Assembly: GCA_937880545.1 (NCBI GenBank)
Contig: CALFKA010000265.1
Location: 1-21,087 of the forward strand
Origin: an uncultured Clostridia bacterium
GTDB lineage: Bacteria; Bacillota; Clostridia; Peptostreptococcales; Acidaminobacteraceae
Direction: 5' to 3'
Length of the DNA: 21,087 bases
Under the pieces are notes generated by a model. It did no database searches. It had not been told where the DNA came from and was given only the letters and a program-made list of their open reading frames with translations. The stretch's first letter is position 1, and each line of letters begins with the position of its first letter. Positions 8,460-15,008 of this stretch are shown one piece after another. The translations under genes were made by a program, and so were the position numbers.

Positions 8460-8840
8460 TCATCTCCTTTGTTTGTCTGCAGGAACGACACACGTTCCGG
8501 TGGCGCGGCATACGACGATAGGCTCTTCTAGTTTGTCAGCGGCAGAATCACAGATGTCGGGGCGGGGCACAATAACTTTTCTCGCTTCAAACTCCATCTT
8601 GCGAGATGACTTTCCCTCTGAGGTGATGCGGCCAACAGCTTCAATAAATTCTCCGGCATAGACAGGGGCGGTGAACTGCACCATGTCGTAGGCTACAAAC
8701 AATCCTTCATCTCCATCTCGAAGGATCAGAAGTTCTGTCGCCACGTCCCCAAAGAGTTGGAGCATCTTTGCTCCGTCCACCAGGTTTCCTCCGTAGTGTG
8801 CATCAGCTGAGCTCATGCGCAGTCGGATCATCGCTTCCAT
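8460..8840 (-). CDS. kal: 3-aminobutyryl-CoA ammonia-lyase
   Basis: First gene of the operon. It removes ammonia from L-3-aminobutyryl-CoA to give crotonyl-CoA. The 126-residue protein has a single hot-dog fold domain. The N-terminal RLRMSSADAHYGGNLVDGA is the family signature, followed by the central VAYDMVQFTAPVYAGEFIEA strand region typical of thioesterase/dehydratase-type hot-dogs. The start is ATG at 8840 with GGGAGG 8 bases upstream; the frame extends to 8873 but into the riboswitch terminator region, so the shorter form is chosen. Its leader carries the lysine riboswitch. The stop is followed after one base by the kce ATG. Confidence 0.93.
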   Translation of the reverse strand: MEAMIRLRMSSADAHYGGNLVDGAKMLQLFGDVATELLILRDGDEGLFVAYDMVQFTAPVYAGEFIEAVGRITSEGKSSRKMEFEARKVIVPRPDICDSAADKLEEPIVVCRATGTCVVPADKQRR

Positions 8841-8875
8841 CACATTTCCTCCCTTGTTTTTTGAGACTTTCAAAC

Positions 8876-8914
8876 AAAAAAAGCCCCATTATGTTCAGAA
8901 ACATAAATAGCGCT
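8876..8914 (-). terminator. Intrinsic terminator in the kam leader (riboswitch expression platform)
   Basis: On the minus strand a stem UUAUGUU-UCUG-AACAUAA is extended outward by AGCGCU pairing with GGGGCU (one G-G mismatch and a small internal loop). It is followed directly by seven T. Its 5' arm is the same stretch as the 3' strand of aptamer stem P1 (8903-8910) plus the conserved GCGC, so the aptamer and terminator cannot both be complete. I see no obvious separate antiterminator hairpin. Confidence 0.75.
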
Positions 8915-9071
8915 CCATGGATCCCATGACAGTGGAAGACCTTAGGGCCTTTCACCAAGGCAACTGCAAAGACGATACAGACACCTTTCGGCGTCCAGCC
9001 CTTTGCCCTTCCCAGGATCGTCTTCTCCTATCAGGTCGGGGTACCCTCTGAACGCGCCTCTATCTATTTAT
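8903..9071 (-). promoter_or_regulatory. Lysine riboswitch aptamer (L box / LYS element)
   Basis: Read on the minus strand, the 169 bases have the LYS hallmarks in order: AUAGAGGCGCG after the first P1 strand, GGGUA, GGAGAAGACGAUCCUG, GCCGAAAGG, then CUGUCA and UGGAGCGCUAU at the 3' end. This matches the Bacillus subtilis lysC leader as I remember it (GAUAGAGGUGCG, GAGUA, GGAGAAAGAU, GCCGAAGC, CUGUCA, UUGGAGGGCUAU). P1 is a perfect 8-bp pairing of 9064-9071 with 8903-8910. It lies about 10 bases after the predicted transcription start and upstream of kal. It should bind L-lysine, the substrate of the operon. Confidence 0.95.
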
Positions 9072-9083
9072 TCTATTGACAAT

Positions 9084-9112
9084 ATTATACCTAACAACGT
9101 CGTAGTCGGCAA
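9084..9112 (-). promoter_or_regulatory. Promoter of the kal-kam operon
   Basis: On the minus strand, -35 TTGCCG (9107-9112) is followed by a 17-base spacer and -10 TATAAT (9084-9089), a full consensus -10. Transcription would start near 9077, just before the riboswitch P1 stem. Confidence 0.82.
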
Positions 9113-9270
9113 GAAAAGCAAGATACAGTGATATTATATTTTTTACATATTTCATTGATGTATCACCATAAATTTTTTCCCATACGTTACATTCGAAAAT
9201 TCCCCCATTTATAACTCGGTTTCCTTATCAAAAAGTAGTGGGTACGCTAGAACAAATCACATGAGCAAAG

Positions 9271-9286
9271 ATGATATACTTATCAT
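9271..9286 (+). promoter_or_regulatory. Palindrome over the -10 of the Crp/Fnr-type gene
   Basis: ATGATA-TACT-TATCAT is a perfect inverted repeat with a 4-base centre. It contains the likely -10 TATACT (9275-9280). The layout (TGATA-N4-TATCA) resembles sites of FNR-type proteins (TTGAT-N4-ATCAA), so it may be an autoregulatory operator. No convincing -35 was found at the right distance. Confidence 0.5.
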
Positions 9287-9312
9287 TGACGCCACAAAAG
9301 GAGAGAGAGTAA

Positions 9313-9891
9313 ATGCTTGAATACTTTGTGACAGACATCCTGAAGATAGAAGATATTCAGTCACGACAAACAATCACTTCATGTTTACACATCAAATCTT
9401 TTTCGAAGAACGATATTCTATTGCAAGAGGGGAGGCCTATAGCGGATATCCTATTCCTTTTGGACGGGATCATCAGGGGATATTATTATGATGAATCCGG
9501 TAAAGAGTATACAGATTGCATTGCTGATAAACCTTTTATTCCCCTGCTTTCGATCAATGGACTAGAAGAAAAGTCTTCACTAAGTTTTCAAGCCATAACA
9601 GATGGACAAGTATTCACCATATCCCATACACTCTCTAAGAAACTACTGAGAGACATTCCAGAAGTCAGGCGGTTTTACCTCCAATGTCTGGATGACTCGC
9701 TTAAACTCCACAGTAATATCAAGCGTATGTTATATAGCAATACCACAAAGGAGCGCTATCTATGGTTCCTCAAGACGTACCCAAATCTTATTGACACCAT
9801 GAAGCATCGCCATATCGCTTCTTTTCTTGGTATGACGCCCGTTAGTTTAAGTCGCATCAGAAGTCAAATAAAGAAGCAGCAAAGCAAATGA
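9313..9891 (+). CDS. Crp/Fnr-family transcriptional regulator
   Basis: A 192-residue cytoplasmic regulator. Residues about 20-110 form a cyclic-nucleotide-binding-like beta-roll (FSKNDILLQEGRPIADILFLLDGIIRGYY). Residues about 115-140 form the long dimer helix. The C-terminus holds a helix-turn-helix (HIASFLGMTPVSLSRIRSQIKK). No N-terminal cysteine cluster of true FNR is seen, and the arginine/serine cAMP pocket is not obvious, so its ligand is unknown. The start is ATG at 9313 with AGGAG 9 bases upstream. It is divergent from the kam operon, with about 200 bases between the two promoters. It could act on itself, on kam, or on the neighbouring binding protein. Its base composition is clearly more AT-rich than kam. 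Confidence 0.85.
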   Translation: MLEYFVTDILKIEDIQSRQTITSCLHIKSFSKNDILLQEGRPIADILFLLDGIIRGYYYDESGKEYTDCIADKPFIPLLSINGLEEKSSLSFQAITDGQVFTISHTLSKKLLRDIPEVRRFYLQCLDDSLKLHSNIKRMLYSNTTKERYLWFLKTYPNLIDTMKHRHIASFLGMTPVSLSRIRSQIKKQQSK

Positions 9892-9942
9892 TGAGTCATG
9901 ATTTTTATATCACTATCTAAACGAACCCTAGAAAAGAATCGA

Positions 9943-9978
9943 GCTGTATGTTCCCACCATATCTCTGAAACATACAGC
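9943..9978. terminator. Perfect 10-bp inverted repeat between convergent genes
   Basis: GCTGTATGTT (9943-9952) pairs with AACATACAGC (9969-9978) across a 16-base loop. On the minus strand it is followed by TCGATTCTTTTC, a weak U-tract, so it may end the transcript of the binding-protein gene. On the plus strand there is no U-tract. The remaining bases of 9892-10101 show nothing else. Confidence 0.5.
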
Positions 9979-10101
9979 CCAGTAACCAGCTTATAGACGA
10001 AGTTGCATCGCCACTTCAAAGACTCAGCTCTGCCACAATAGATCCGGCCTATTTCTGTTTATAAGACGATATAGATGTGATTTATCTACTGTCACTTCAG
10101 G

Positions 10102-11739
10102 TCACTTATAGATAACGACATCCTTCAGGCGATATCGACTATTTGGGTGCATGGTGAAGCCGGCTACTTTTTCCCCTACCGCGACACTATCGTAACCACA
10201 GTAAGCAAATATAGCAGGAGCCTCTTCTAGTAGAATACTTTGAATCTCTAAATAGATCTTTTCTCGCTTCGATGGATCTTCTTCATGTCGACCTTGATCC
10301 AATAATTCGTCTACTCTTTGATTATTATAAAAAGGCGGGTATAAGCGTCCTTCAAATTCTTGCCCATAGAACGCTGGATACAAGGTACTATCAGGGTCAC
10401 CGTTTGACTGCGCTGGCAAGAGGAAAATATCAACCTCTTCTATTGGCATGACATTATCTTTTATTTCCTGAATATGGAGTTCAATGCCGATTTCTGCCAA
10501 ACGATATTTTAGTTCATCAGCGTACTGTGGCGAGTGTATATCGACATTGAACCCATAATTGAGAGTCAATCCATCAGCACCAGCATCTTTTAACAGTTGC
10601 TTAGCTTTTTCAAGATCATATTCATAACCCTTTATATTCTTATCAGCATACAAAACGTTGGGGCTTACTGCTCCGCCAGCTTTTATAAAACTTGTACCAA
10701 ACGGCTCTTCCATGCAATAGTTGATGGCTTGACGGATCTTTTGATTATCTAGCGGTGGTTTGGTGGTGTTTAACGCATATATTTTTGAATATATCGATGT
10801 CTCATACAGTAAATCGAATTTGCCATCAGTAAGAAAATCCGAACTATACCTTGTTGCATCATATACTAAATGAAGGTCACCCTTTTCCACTCTTTCTTTC
10901 CGACGATCAAGCTCATCCCCATAATTTGACATCTCAAAAATAATGTTTTTCGTCTTTGCCGGTTCACCCCAGTAATCATCAAATCGCTCCAACATCACTT
11001 TGCCATTGTTATTATCAAGCAACTCCATATCTATAAACTTGTAAGCCCCTGTACCAATGGGGGTCACCTCGTCGAAACTACCTGTGCCTAATCCTTCCGT
11101 TGCTGCGATCATCTCTTCACTTAAAATGGAATACTTATAATGAGCCAGATAGGACAAAGAAGGAAGATAAGGCTGATGAAATCCGACTTGCACGGAATAT
11201 TCTCCTGTTTTTACTAGTTTCTCTGAATCCAGAATACCCTGTACTTGTTGCCAACCGTCATTCTCGATAATCCAGTTAAAACTAGCCATGACGTCATCTG
11301 CGTTGAATTCGCTTCCATCATGAAACACAACCCCTTCACGCAGCGTGAATTGAACCGTATAATCATCAACAGGCTCCCAAGCAGTTGCCAGCATTGGCTG
11401 AAGCTCCATCGACTCATCTTGGTACACCAATGTCTCAAAGATTTGACTAGGCACTGGTGCAGTAGATGGCGATCCAAATATTTCGTAAGGATGAATTTGT
11501 GTATAGGCAAATACCACCAGGGTCGCATCTTCATCCACTTCGCCTTCTATTTCCACTTCTGCAATCTGTGATTCTTCTTCCTGCCGTATCGTTTGTGATT
11601 CGCTCTGCTCCACTTGATTACCCGGGTTTTCCTCGGTAGTGGCTCCCTGAGGAGGTGTGCCCGTTGCACAACCATTGACTAATACAAGAATGATAAGAAC
11701 AATCATGATGACATAGACTAGCCCCTGCATGCGTTTCAT
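10102..11739 (-). CDS. Peptide-type ABC transporter substrate-binding lipoprotein (family 5)
   Basis: A 545-residue exported lipoprotein. The N-terminus has a hydrophobic signal segment (residues 8-22) ending in the lipobox VNGC with Cys24, followed by an acidic, low-complexity tether rich in E and Q. The body is a family 5 extracellular solute-binding protein (DppA/OppA/NikA class), with WEPVDDYTVQFTLREGVVFHDGSEFNADDV, GTGAYKF and the late NQRVDELLDQGR segment. The ligand (peptide, nickel or other) cannot be read from the sequence. The start is ATG at 11739 with AAAGGAG upstream; the longer frame to 11781 lacks a suitable site. No permease or ATPase genes are next to it, so it must use components coded elsewhere. 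It is AT-rich like the adjacent regulator. Confidence 0.88.
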   Translation of the reverse strand: MKRMQGLVYVIMIVLIILVLVNGCATGTPPQGATTEENPGNQVEQSESQTIRQEEESQIAEVEIEGEVDEDATLVVFAYTQIHPYEIFGSPSTAPVPSQIFETLVYQDESMELQPMLATAWEPVDDYTVQFTLREGVVFHDGSEFNADDVMASFNWIIENDGWQQVQGILDSEKLVKTGEYSVQVGFHQPYLPSLSYLAHYKYSILSEEMIAATEGLGTGSFDEVTPIGTGAYKFIDMELLDNNNGKVMLERFDDYWGEPAKTKNIIFEMSNYGDELDRRKERVEKGDLHLVYDATRYSSDFLTDGKFDLLYETSIYSKIYALNTTKPPLDNQKIRQAINYCMEEPFGTSFIKAGGAVSPNVLYADKNIKGYEYDLEKAKQLLKDAGADGLTLNYGFNVDIHSPQYADELKYRLAEIGIELHIQEIKDNVMPIEEVDIFLLPAQSNGDPDSTLYPAFYGQEFEGRLYPPFYNNQRVDELLDQGRHEEDPSKREKIYLEIQSILLEEAPAIFAYCGYDSVAVGEKVAGFTMHPNSRYRLKDVVIYK

Positions 11740-12036
11740 AGTTTCTCCTTTTAAAACGTGCGCTCCAGCAATCTGTTTCAAGCAAATACTTTCTTAAGTG
11801 TAATATAGGTCACCTACTATTTCATTAACACTTGTTAATACCAACCCCTTTGAAAACGCTCGCCTATTCAATGATTGAGTCAGTAATGACAGTTTGATTC
11901 ACATGATTTCCTCTGAAAACTACAAAAAGGGCATCACATAAAATGAAGACAGGAAAGTAGTCATTGATAGACGCCACTCTCCTCAATAGATCTAACATTG
12001 AAGTGATACCTTTCTAATATGCTTTGCAATAGAATC
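11740..12036. other. Intergenic region upstream of the binding-protein gene
   Basis: No gene is supported here. It holds a 16-base palindrome ATTAACA-CT-TGTTAAT at 11824-11839. On the minus strand a possible -10 TATATT lies at 11802-11807, directly downstream of the palindrome, without a good -35. The palindrome is therefore well placed for an activator or repressor of the binding-protein gene. Confidence 0.45.
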
Positions 12037-12066
12037 AAAAAAGGCATCCGAATGAACGGATGCCTT
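12037..12066 (-). terminator. Intrinsic terminator of the crt-hbd operon
   Basis: A perfect 10-bp stem (12041-12050 with 12057-12066, six-base loop AATGAA on the plus strand) is followed on the minus strand by six T. It starts 18 bases after the hbd stop. Confidence 0.93.
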
Positions 12067-12084
12067 CGCGTATATGCGGTTATT

Positions 12085-12924
12085 CTAGTATTCGTAGAAA
12101 CCTTTTCTCGTCTTTCTTCCGAGCTGTCCGCCACGGACCATCTTGCGAAGAAGCGGATGTGCGCGGTATTTACTGTCACCAAACTCTGTATAGAGAACAT
12201 CCATGATGCTCAGGCAGACATCGTTTCCGATAAGATCTGCAAGCGCTAAGGGTCCAATCGGATGATTGGCGCCCAGCTTCATCGCTTCATCGATATCTTC
12301 GGCTTTTGCCACGCCATCAGCGAGGATGCCAACCGCTTCATTGATCATCGGGATCAGGATGCGATTGACGACAAAGCCCGGAGCTTCTTCCACGAGCACA
12401 GGGGTCTTACCAAGTTCTTTGGCAAGATTTGTCACAAACTCTTCGGTCTCTTTCGCGGTACCGACGCCGTTGATGACTTCGACAAGTTTCATCACGGGGA
12501 CAGGATTGAAGAAGTGCATGCCGATCACTTTGTCGGGGCGATTGGTGGCCGCTGCAATCTCGGTGATCGAGAGTGAAGAGGTGTTGGTGGCGATGATGAC
12601 ATCTTCACGCAGCATTTCATCAAGACGCTTGAAGAGAGTTTTTTTCGACTCAATCTCCTCTGCAGCCGCTTCAATGATCAGGTCGACATCTTTGAGCTCT
12701 TCCAGAACCGTTGTCCCACTCACCAGAGCCATGACCTTGTCTTTGTCTTCTTGTGTCATACGCTCTCGATCAACTGCCCTTGAAAGCTGCTTATCGATAG
12801 TGGCAATGCCTCCGTCGACCGACGTCTGGCGGCGGGCGTTGAGAACGACTTCGTGTCCCTGCTGGGCAAGGATCTGAGCAATACCGGCTCCCATGGTGCC
12901 GGAACCAATGACTCCTACTTTCAT
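12085..12924 (-). CDS. hbd: 3-hydroxybutyryl-CoA dehydrogenase
   Basis: Interconverts acetoacetyl-CoA and 3-hydroxybutyryl-CoA with NAD(P)H in the butyrate pathway. The 279 residues fit the short bacterial form (about 282). The N-terminal Rossmann motif is GSGTMG (residues 7-12). The active-site region is NTSSLSITE and GMHFFNPVPVMKLVEV, with the catalytic His137 and its partner Glu149, then PGFVVNRILIPMINEA. The C-terminal domain ends with the typical GRKTRKGFYEY. ATG at 12924 overlaps the crt stop (ATGA), with AGGAGG upstream. It forms a two-gene operon with crt, ended by the hairpin at 12037-12066. A role in longer-chain beta-oxidation is possible but less likely next to lysine fermentation genes. 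Confidence 0.94.
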   Translation of the reverse strand: MKVGVIGSGTMGAGIAQILAQQGHEVVLNARRQTSVDGGIATIDKQLSRAVDRERMTQEDKDKVMALVSGTTVLEELKDVDLIIEAAAEEIESKKTLFKRLDEMLREDVIIATNTSSLSITEIAAATNRPDKVIGMHFFNPVPVMKLVEVINGVGTAKETEEFVTNLAKELGKTPVLVEEAPGFVVNRILIPMINEAVGILADGVAKAEDIDEAMKLGANHPIGPLALADLIGNDVCLSIMDVLYTEFGDSKYRAHPLLRKMVRGGQLGRKTRKGFYEY

Positions 12925-13709
12925 TCTTTCCTCCTAGTATGATTGAATTGTGCAGGTCTCTTCTCTACAAAGGCGCCCATGCCTTCTTTTTGTTCGGGCG
13001 AAAGGAAGCATTCACCAAAGATCTTTGCTTCCAGTGCGAGGGCGTCTTCGATCTCCAGCTGCAGGCCGTCATTGATTGCTTTCTTACTGAGGGCAACGGC
13101 GTTCCAGCTGTTCTTTACAATGGCACCGGCCAGTTCTTTGGCCGCATCCATCAGCTCCTCCGGAGCTACCACACGGCTGACAAGACCAAGTTCTTTGGCT
13201 TCTTGTGCCCCGATGATTTTTCCGGTATAGATTAATTCTTTTGCTGCTGCCGGACCAATCAGGCGCGGCAGACGCTGGGTACCGGCAAAGCCGGGAGTGA
13301 TGCCCAGTCCGACTTCGGGTTGACCGAATTTCGCCCTCTCCGAGGCAAGGCGGATATCACAGGCCATGGCAAGTTCGTTGCCTCCGCCCAGTGCAAATCC
13401 GTTGACGGCTGCAATGACAGGAATCGGAAGCGTTTCGATTTTACGGAAGATTCTGCTTCCGTTGGCTCCCCACTCTTCACCTTCTTTGGCATCGAGCGGT
13501 AGCATCTCTTTGATGTCTGCGCCGGCTACAAAGGCTTTTCCCTCTCCCGTGAGAATGAGTGCGCCAATGCTCTCATCTTTTAAGACATCGTCAATGCACG
13601 CATCCAGCTCCTTTAAAACCTGGCTATTGAGTGCATTAAGTGTATCCGGAGAGTTAATTGTAAGGATCCCGATAGGACCTTCTTTCTCCCACTTGATCAG
13701 CGTGTACAA
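12921..13709 (-). CDS. crt: Enoyl-CoA hydratase / 3-hydroxybutyryl-CoA dehydratase (crotonase)
   Basis: Hydrates crotonyl-CoA to 3-hydroxybutyryl-CoA, or the reverse. The 262 residues are normal for crotonases. The oxyanion-hole region AFVAGADIKEM and the catalytic glutamates Glu112 (GGGNELAMACDIR) and Glu132 (GQPEVGLGITPG), followed by GTQRLPRLIG, are all present, so the enzyme should be active as a hydratase. The start codon is TTG at 13709-13707: AGGAG stands 7 bases upstream and no ATG or GTG is suitably placed. It is translationally coupled to hbd through a 4-base overlap. Substrate chain length is inferred from the partner gene. Confidence 0.92.
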   Translation of the reverse strand: MYTLIKWEKEGPIGILTINSPDTLNALNSQVLKELDACIDDVLKDESIGALILTGEGKAFVAGADIKEMLPLDAKEGEEWGANGSRIFRKIETLPIPVIAAVNGFALGGGNELAMACDIRLASERAKFGQPEVGLGITPGFAGTQRLPRLIGPAAAKELIYTGKIIGAQEAKELGLVSRVVAPEELMDAAKELAGAIVKNSWNAVALSKKAINDGLQLEIEDALALEAKIFGECFLSPEQKEGMGAFVEKRPAQFNHTRRKE

Positions 13710-13721
13710 ATTGCAACTCCT

Positions 13722-14078
13722 TTCCCGATTGATCCCGGAAACATTTCGCGACAGACGTTTACCTCTTTTTGTTACCCACTTGTCTCTCGCACTATGACTA
13801 ATTTATCACAAAGCCCAATAAAACACAATCATAACAGCTATTTTAAATGAAAAGTGTCTCCAAGCTGCCATCGACAGACTTCCCGAAACGTACGACTGCC
13901 TATACTGGCTTTCCCGGAGCTTTTACGGGAAGAAATGAACGATTCCATGCTTCCCGTCTGTGACATTTGCATCCATTGTGGCAATCCCACGGGAAAAGGG
14001 CTTGGTGGAAATGGCAATGATGATCCGCATCTCTTTTAGTAGGACCCTGCGGACTTTCTCTCATTGCCAGTATTCCCG
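13722..14078. repeat. Cluster of seven TTCCCG/CGGGAA hexamers in the crt-pirin gap
   Basis: The 423-base gap 13710-14132 has no supported gene. TTCCCG occurs at 13722, 13880, 13911, 13951 and 14073, and its complement CGGGAA at 13926 and 13990. Pairs 13911/13926 and 13951/13990 can form hairpins (6 and 7 bp arms). The spacing is not regular. It could be a multi-site regulator-binding region or a decayed element; the sequence does not decide. Confidence 0.45.
13800..13828 (-). promoter_or_regulatory. Candidate promoter of crt-hbd
   Basis: On the minus strand, TTGTGT (13823-13828), a 17-base spacer and an extended -10 TGA-TAAATT (hexamer 13800-13805). Both boxes are imperfect. The leader to the TTG start would be about 85 bases. 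Confidence 0.5.
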
Positions 14079-14107
14079 ACTATTTTCCATTGTCCATATT
14101 CTCTCTC

Positions 14108-14131
14108 AAAAAAAGCCTGCCGAAGCAGACT
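14108..14131 (-). terminator. Intrinsic terminator of the marR-pirin operon
   Basis: On the minus strand AGTCTGC-TTCG-GCAGGCT (7 bp with a UUCG tetraloop and one G-U pair) is followed by seven T. It begins two bases after the pirin stop codon. Confidence 0.93.
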
Positions 14132-14132
14132 C

Positions 14133-15008
14133 CTAAAATGATGACGTTCCAAATTTTCCCTGATGAAAATCTTCATTGGCCTGCATCAGTTCTTCTCTTG
14201 TATTCATGACAAACGGCCCACCCGCTACAATGGGCTCTTTGAGATCCTCCCCGCTAAAGACCATGTACTGTGTCTCTTCACTCATGGCTTTCGTCTCCAC
14301 GACGCCGGGGACATTGTCGAATAGGACGAAGTCATACTCATTGACTTTTTGTCCGTTGACTTCAAGATCTCCTTGAATGACCAGTAGTCCCAAATTAAAG
14401 TCCTTGGGTTCTTCCAGGATCAATAGTGCTCCTTCTTTTAATACTGCCCGATAGATATGGATCGGAGAGAAGGTACGAGCCGGACCTTTCACTCCTTTAA
14501 ACTCCCCGGCCACGACGTGCACAGCACCCTTTTTCTCCTCCAGACGGTAGATGCCCATATCGGAGGCTTCGAGTGCCTGGTAGCCAGGCTCGGTCATTTT
14601 GTCTTTTGAAGGCAGATTGACCCAGAGCTGGATCACATGAAAGACGCCACCTTTTTTGCTGAACTCTTTCTCATGATACTCCTTGTGCAGTATGCCCCCT
14701 CCGGCAGTCATCCACTGCACATCGCCGGGATAGATGATGCCGTGGTTTCCCTTGTTGTCGTGGTGCTCTACCGCACCCTCAAAGGCGAAGGTGACCGTTT
14801 CAAATCCTCTATGAGGATGGGGGCCGATCCCTCTAGGCGAGCGAGCGGGTGGAAATTCCTCGGGCATATTGTAGTCTAACAGGATAAAGGGGCTGAATCT
14901 CTCAAAGAGTCTCGCCCCTCTAGGGAAGTAGTTGCAGACGTGAAAGCCGTTTCCGACCCAGTGGCGTCGGGGGCTGGCAAAGACCCTCTCTATGGTGCGC
15001 CGTTTCAT
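14133..15008 (-). CDS. Pirin family protein
   Basis: A 291-residue double-cupin protein. The N-terminal cupin carries the pirin motif GIGPHPHRGFETVTF. The metal ligands are His64, His66, His108 and Glu110 (GILHKEYHE), matching the human pirin set. The C-terminal half contains the second cupin and the usual end (GGPFVMNTREELMQA). Bacterial pirins have been reported as quercetinase-like dioxygenases or as partners of metabolic enzymes; which applies here is unknown. ATG at 15008 overlaps the marR stop (ATGA) with only a weak purine-rich ribosome site, so translation probably depends on marR. Confidence 0.9.
   Translation of the reverse strand: MKRRTIERVFASPRRHWVGNGFHVCNYFPRGARLFERFSPFILLDYNMPEEFPPARSPRGIGPHPHRGFETVTFAFEGAVEHHDNKGNHGIIYPGDVQWMTAGGGILHKEYHEKEFSKKGGVFHVIQLWVNLPSKDKMTEPGYQALEASDMGIYRLEEKKGAVHVVAGEFKGVKGPARTFSPIHIYRAVLKEGALLILEEPKDFNLGLLVIQGDLEVNGQKVNEYDFVLFDNVPGVVETKAMSEETQYMVFSGEDLKEPIVAGGPFVMNTREELMQANEDFHQGKFGTSSF

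Noticed and set aside
12266..12877. Plus-strand 203-codon serine-rich frame opposite hbd
   Set aside because: Low-complexity antisense translation of hbd.
13854..14039. Plus-strand 61-codon frame with CDICIHCG
   Set aside because: It starts at GTG without a ribosome site, lies in the hexamer-rich gap and has no clear homologue. The Cys pattern alone is not enough.
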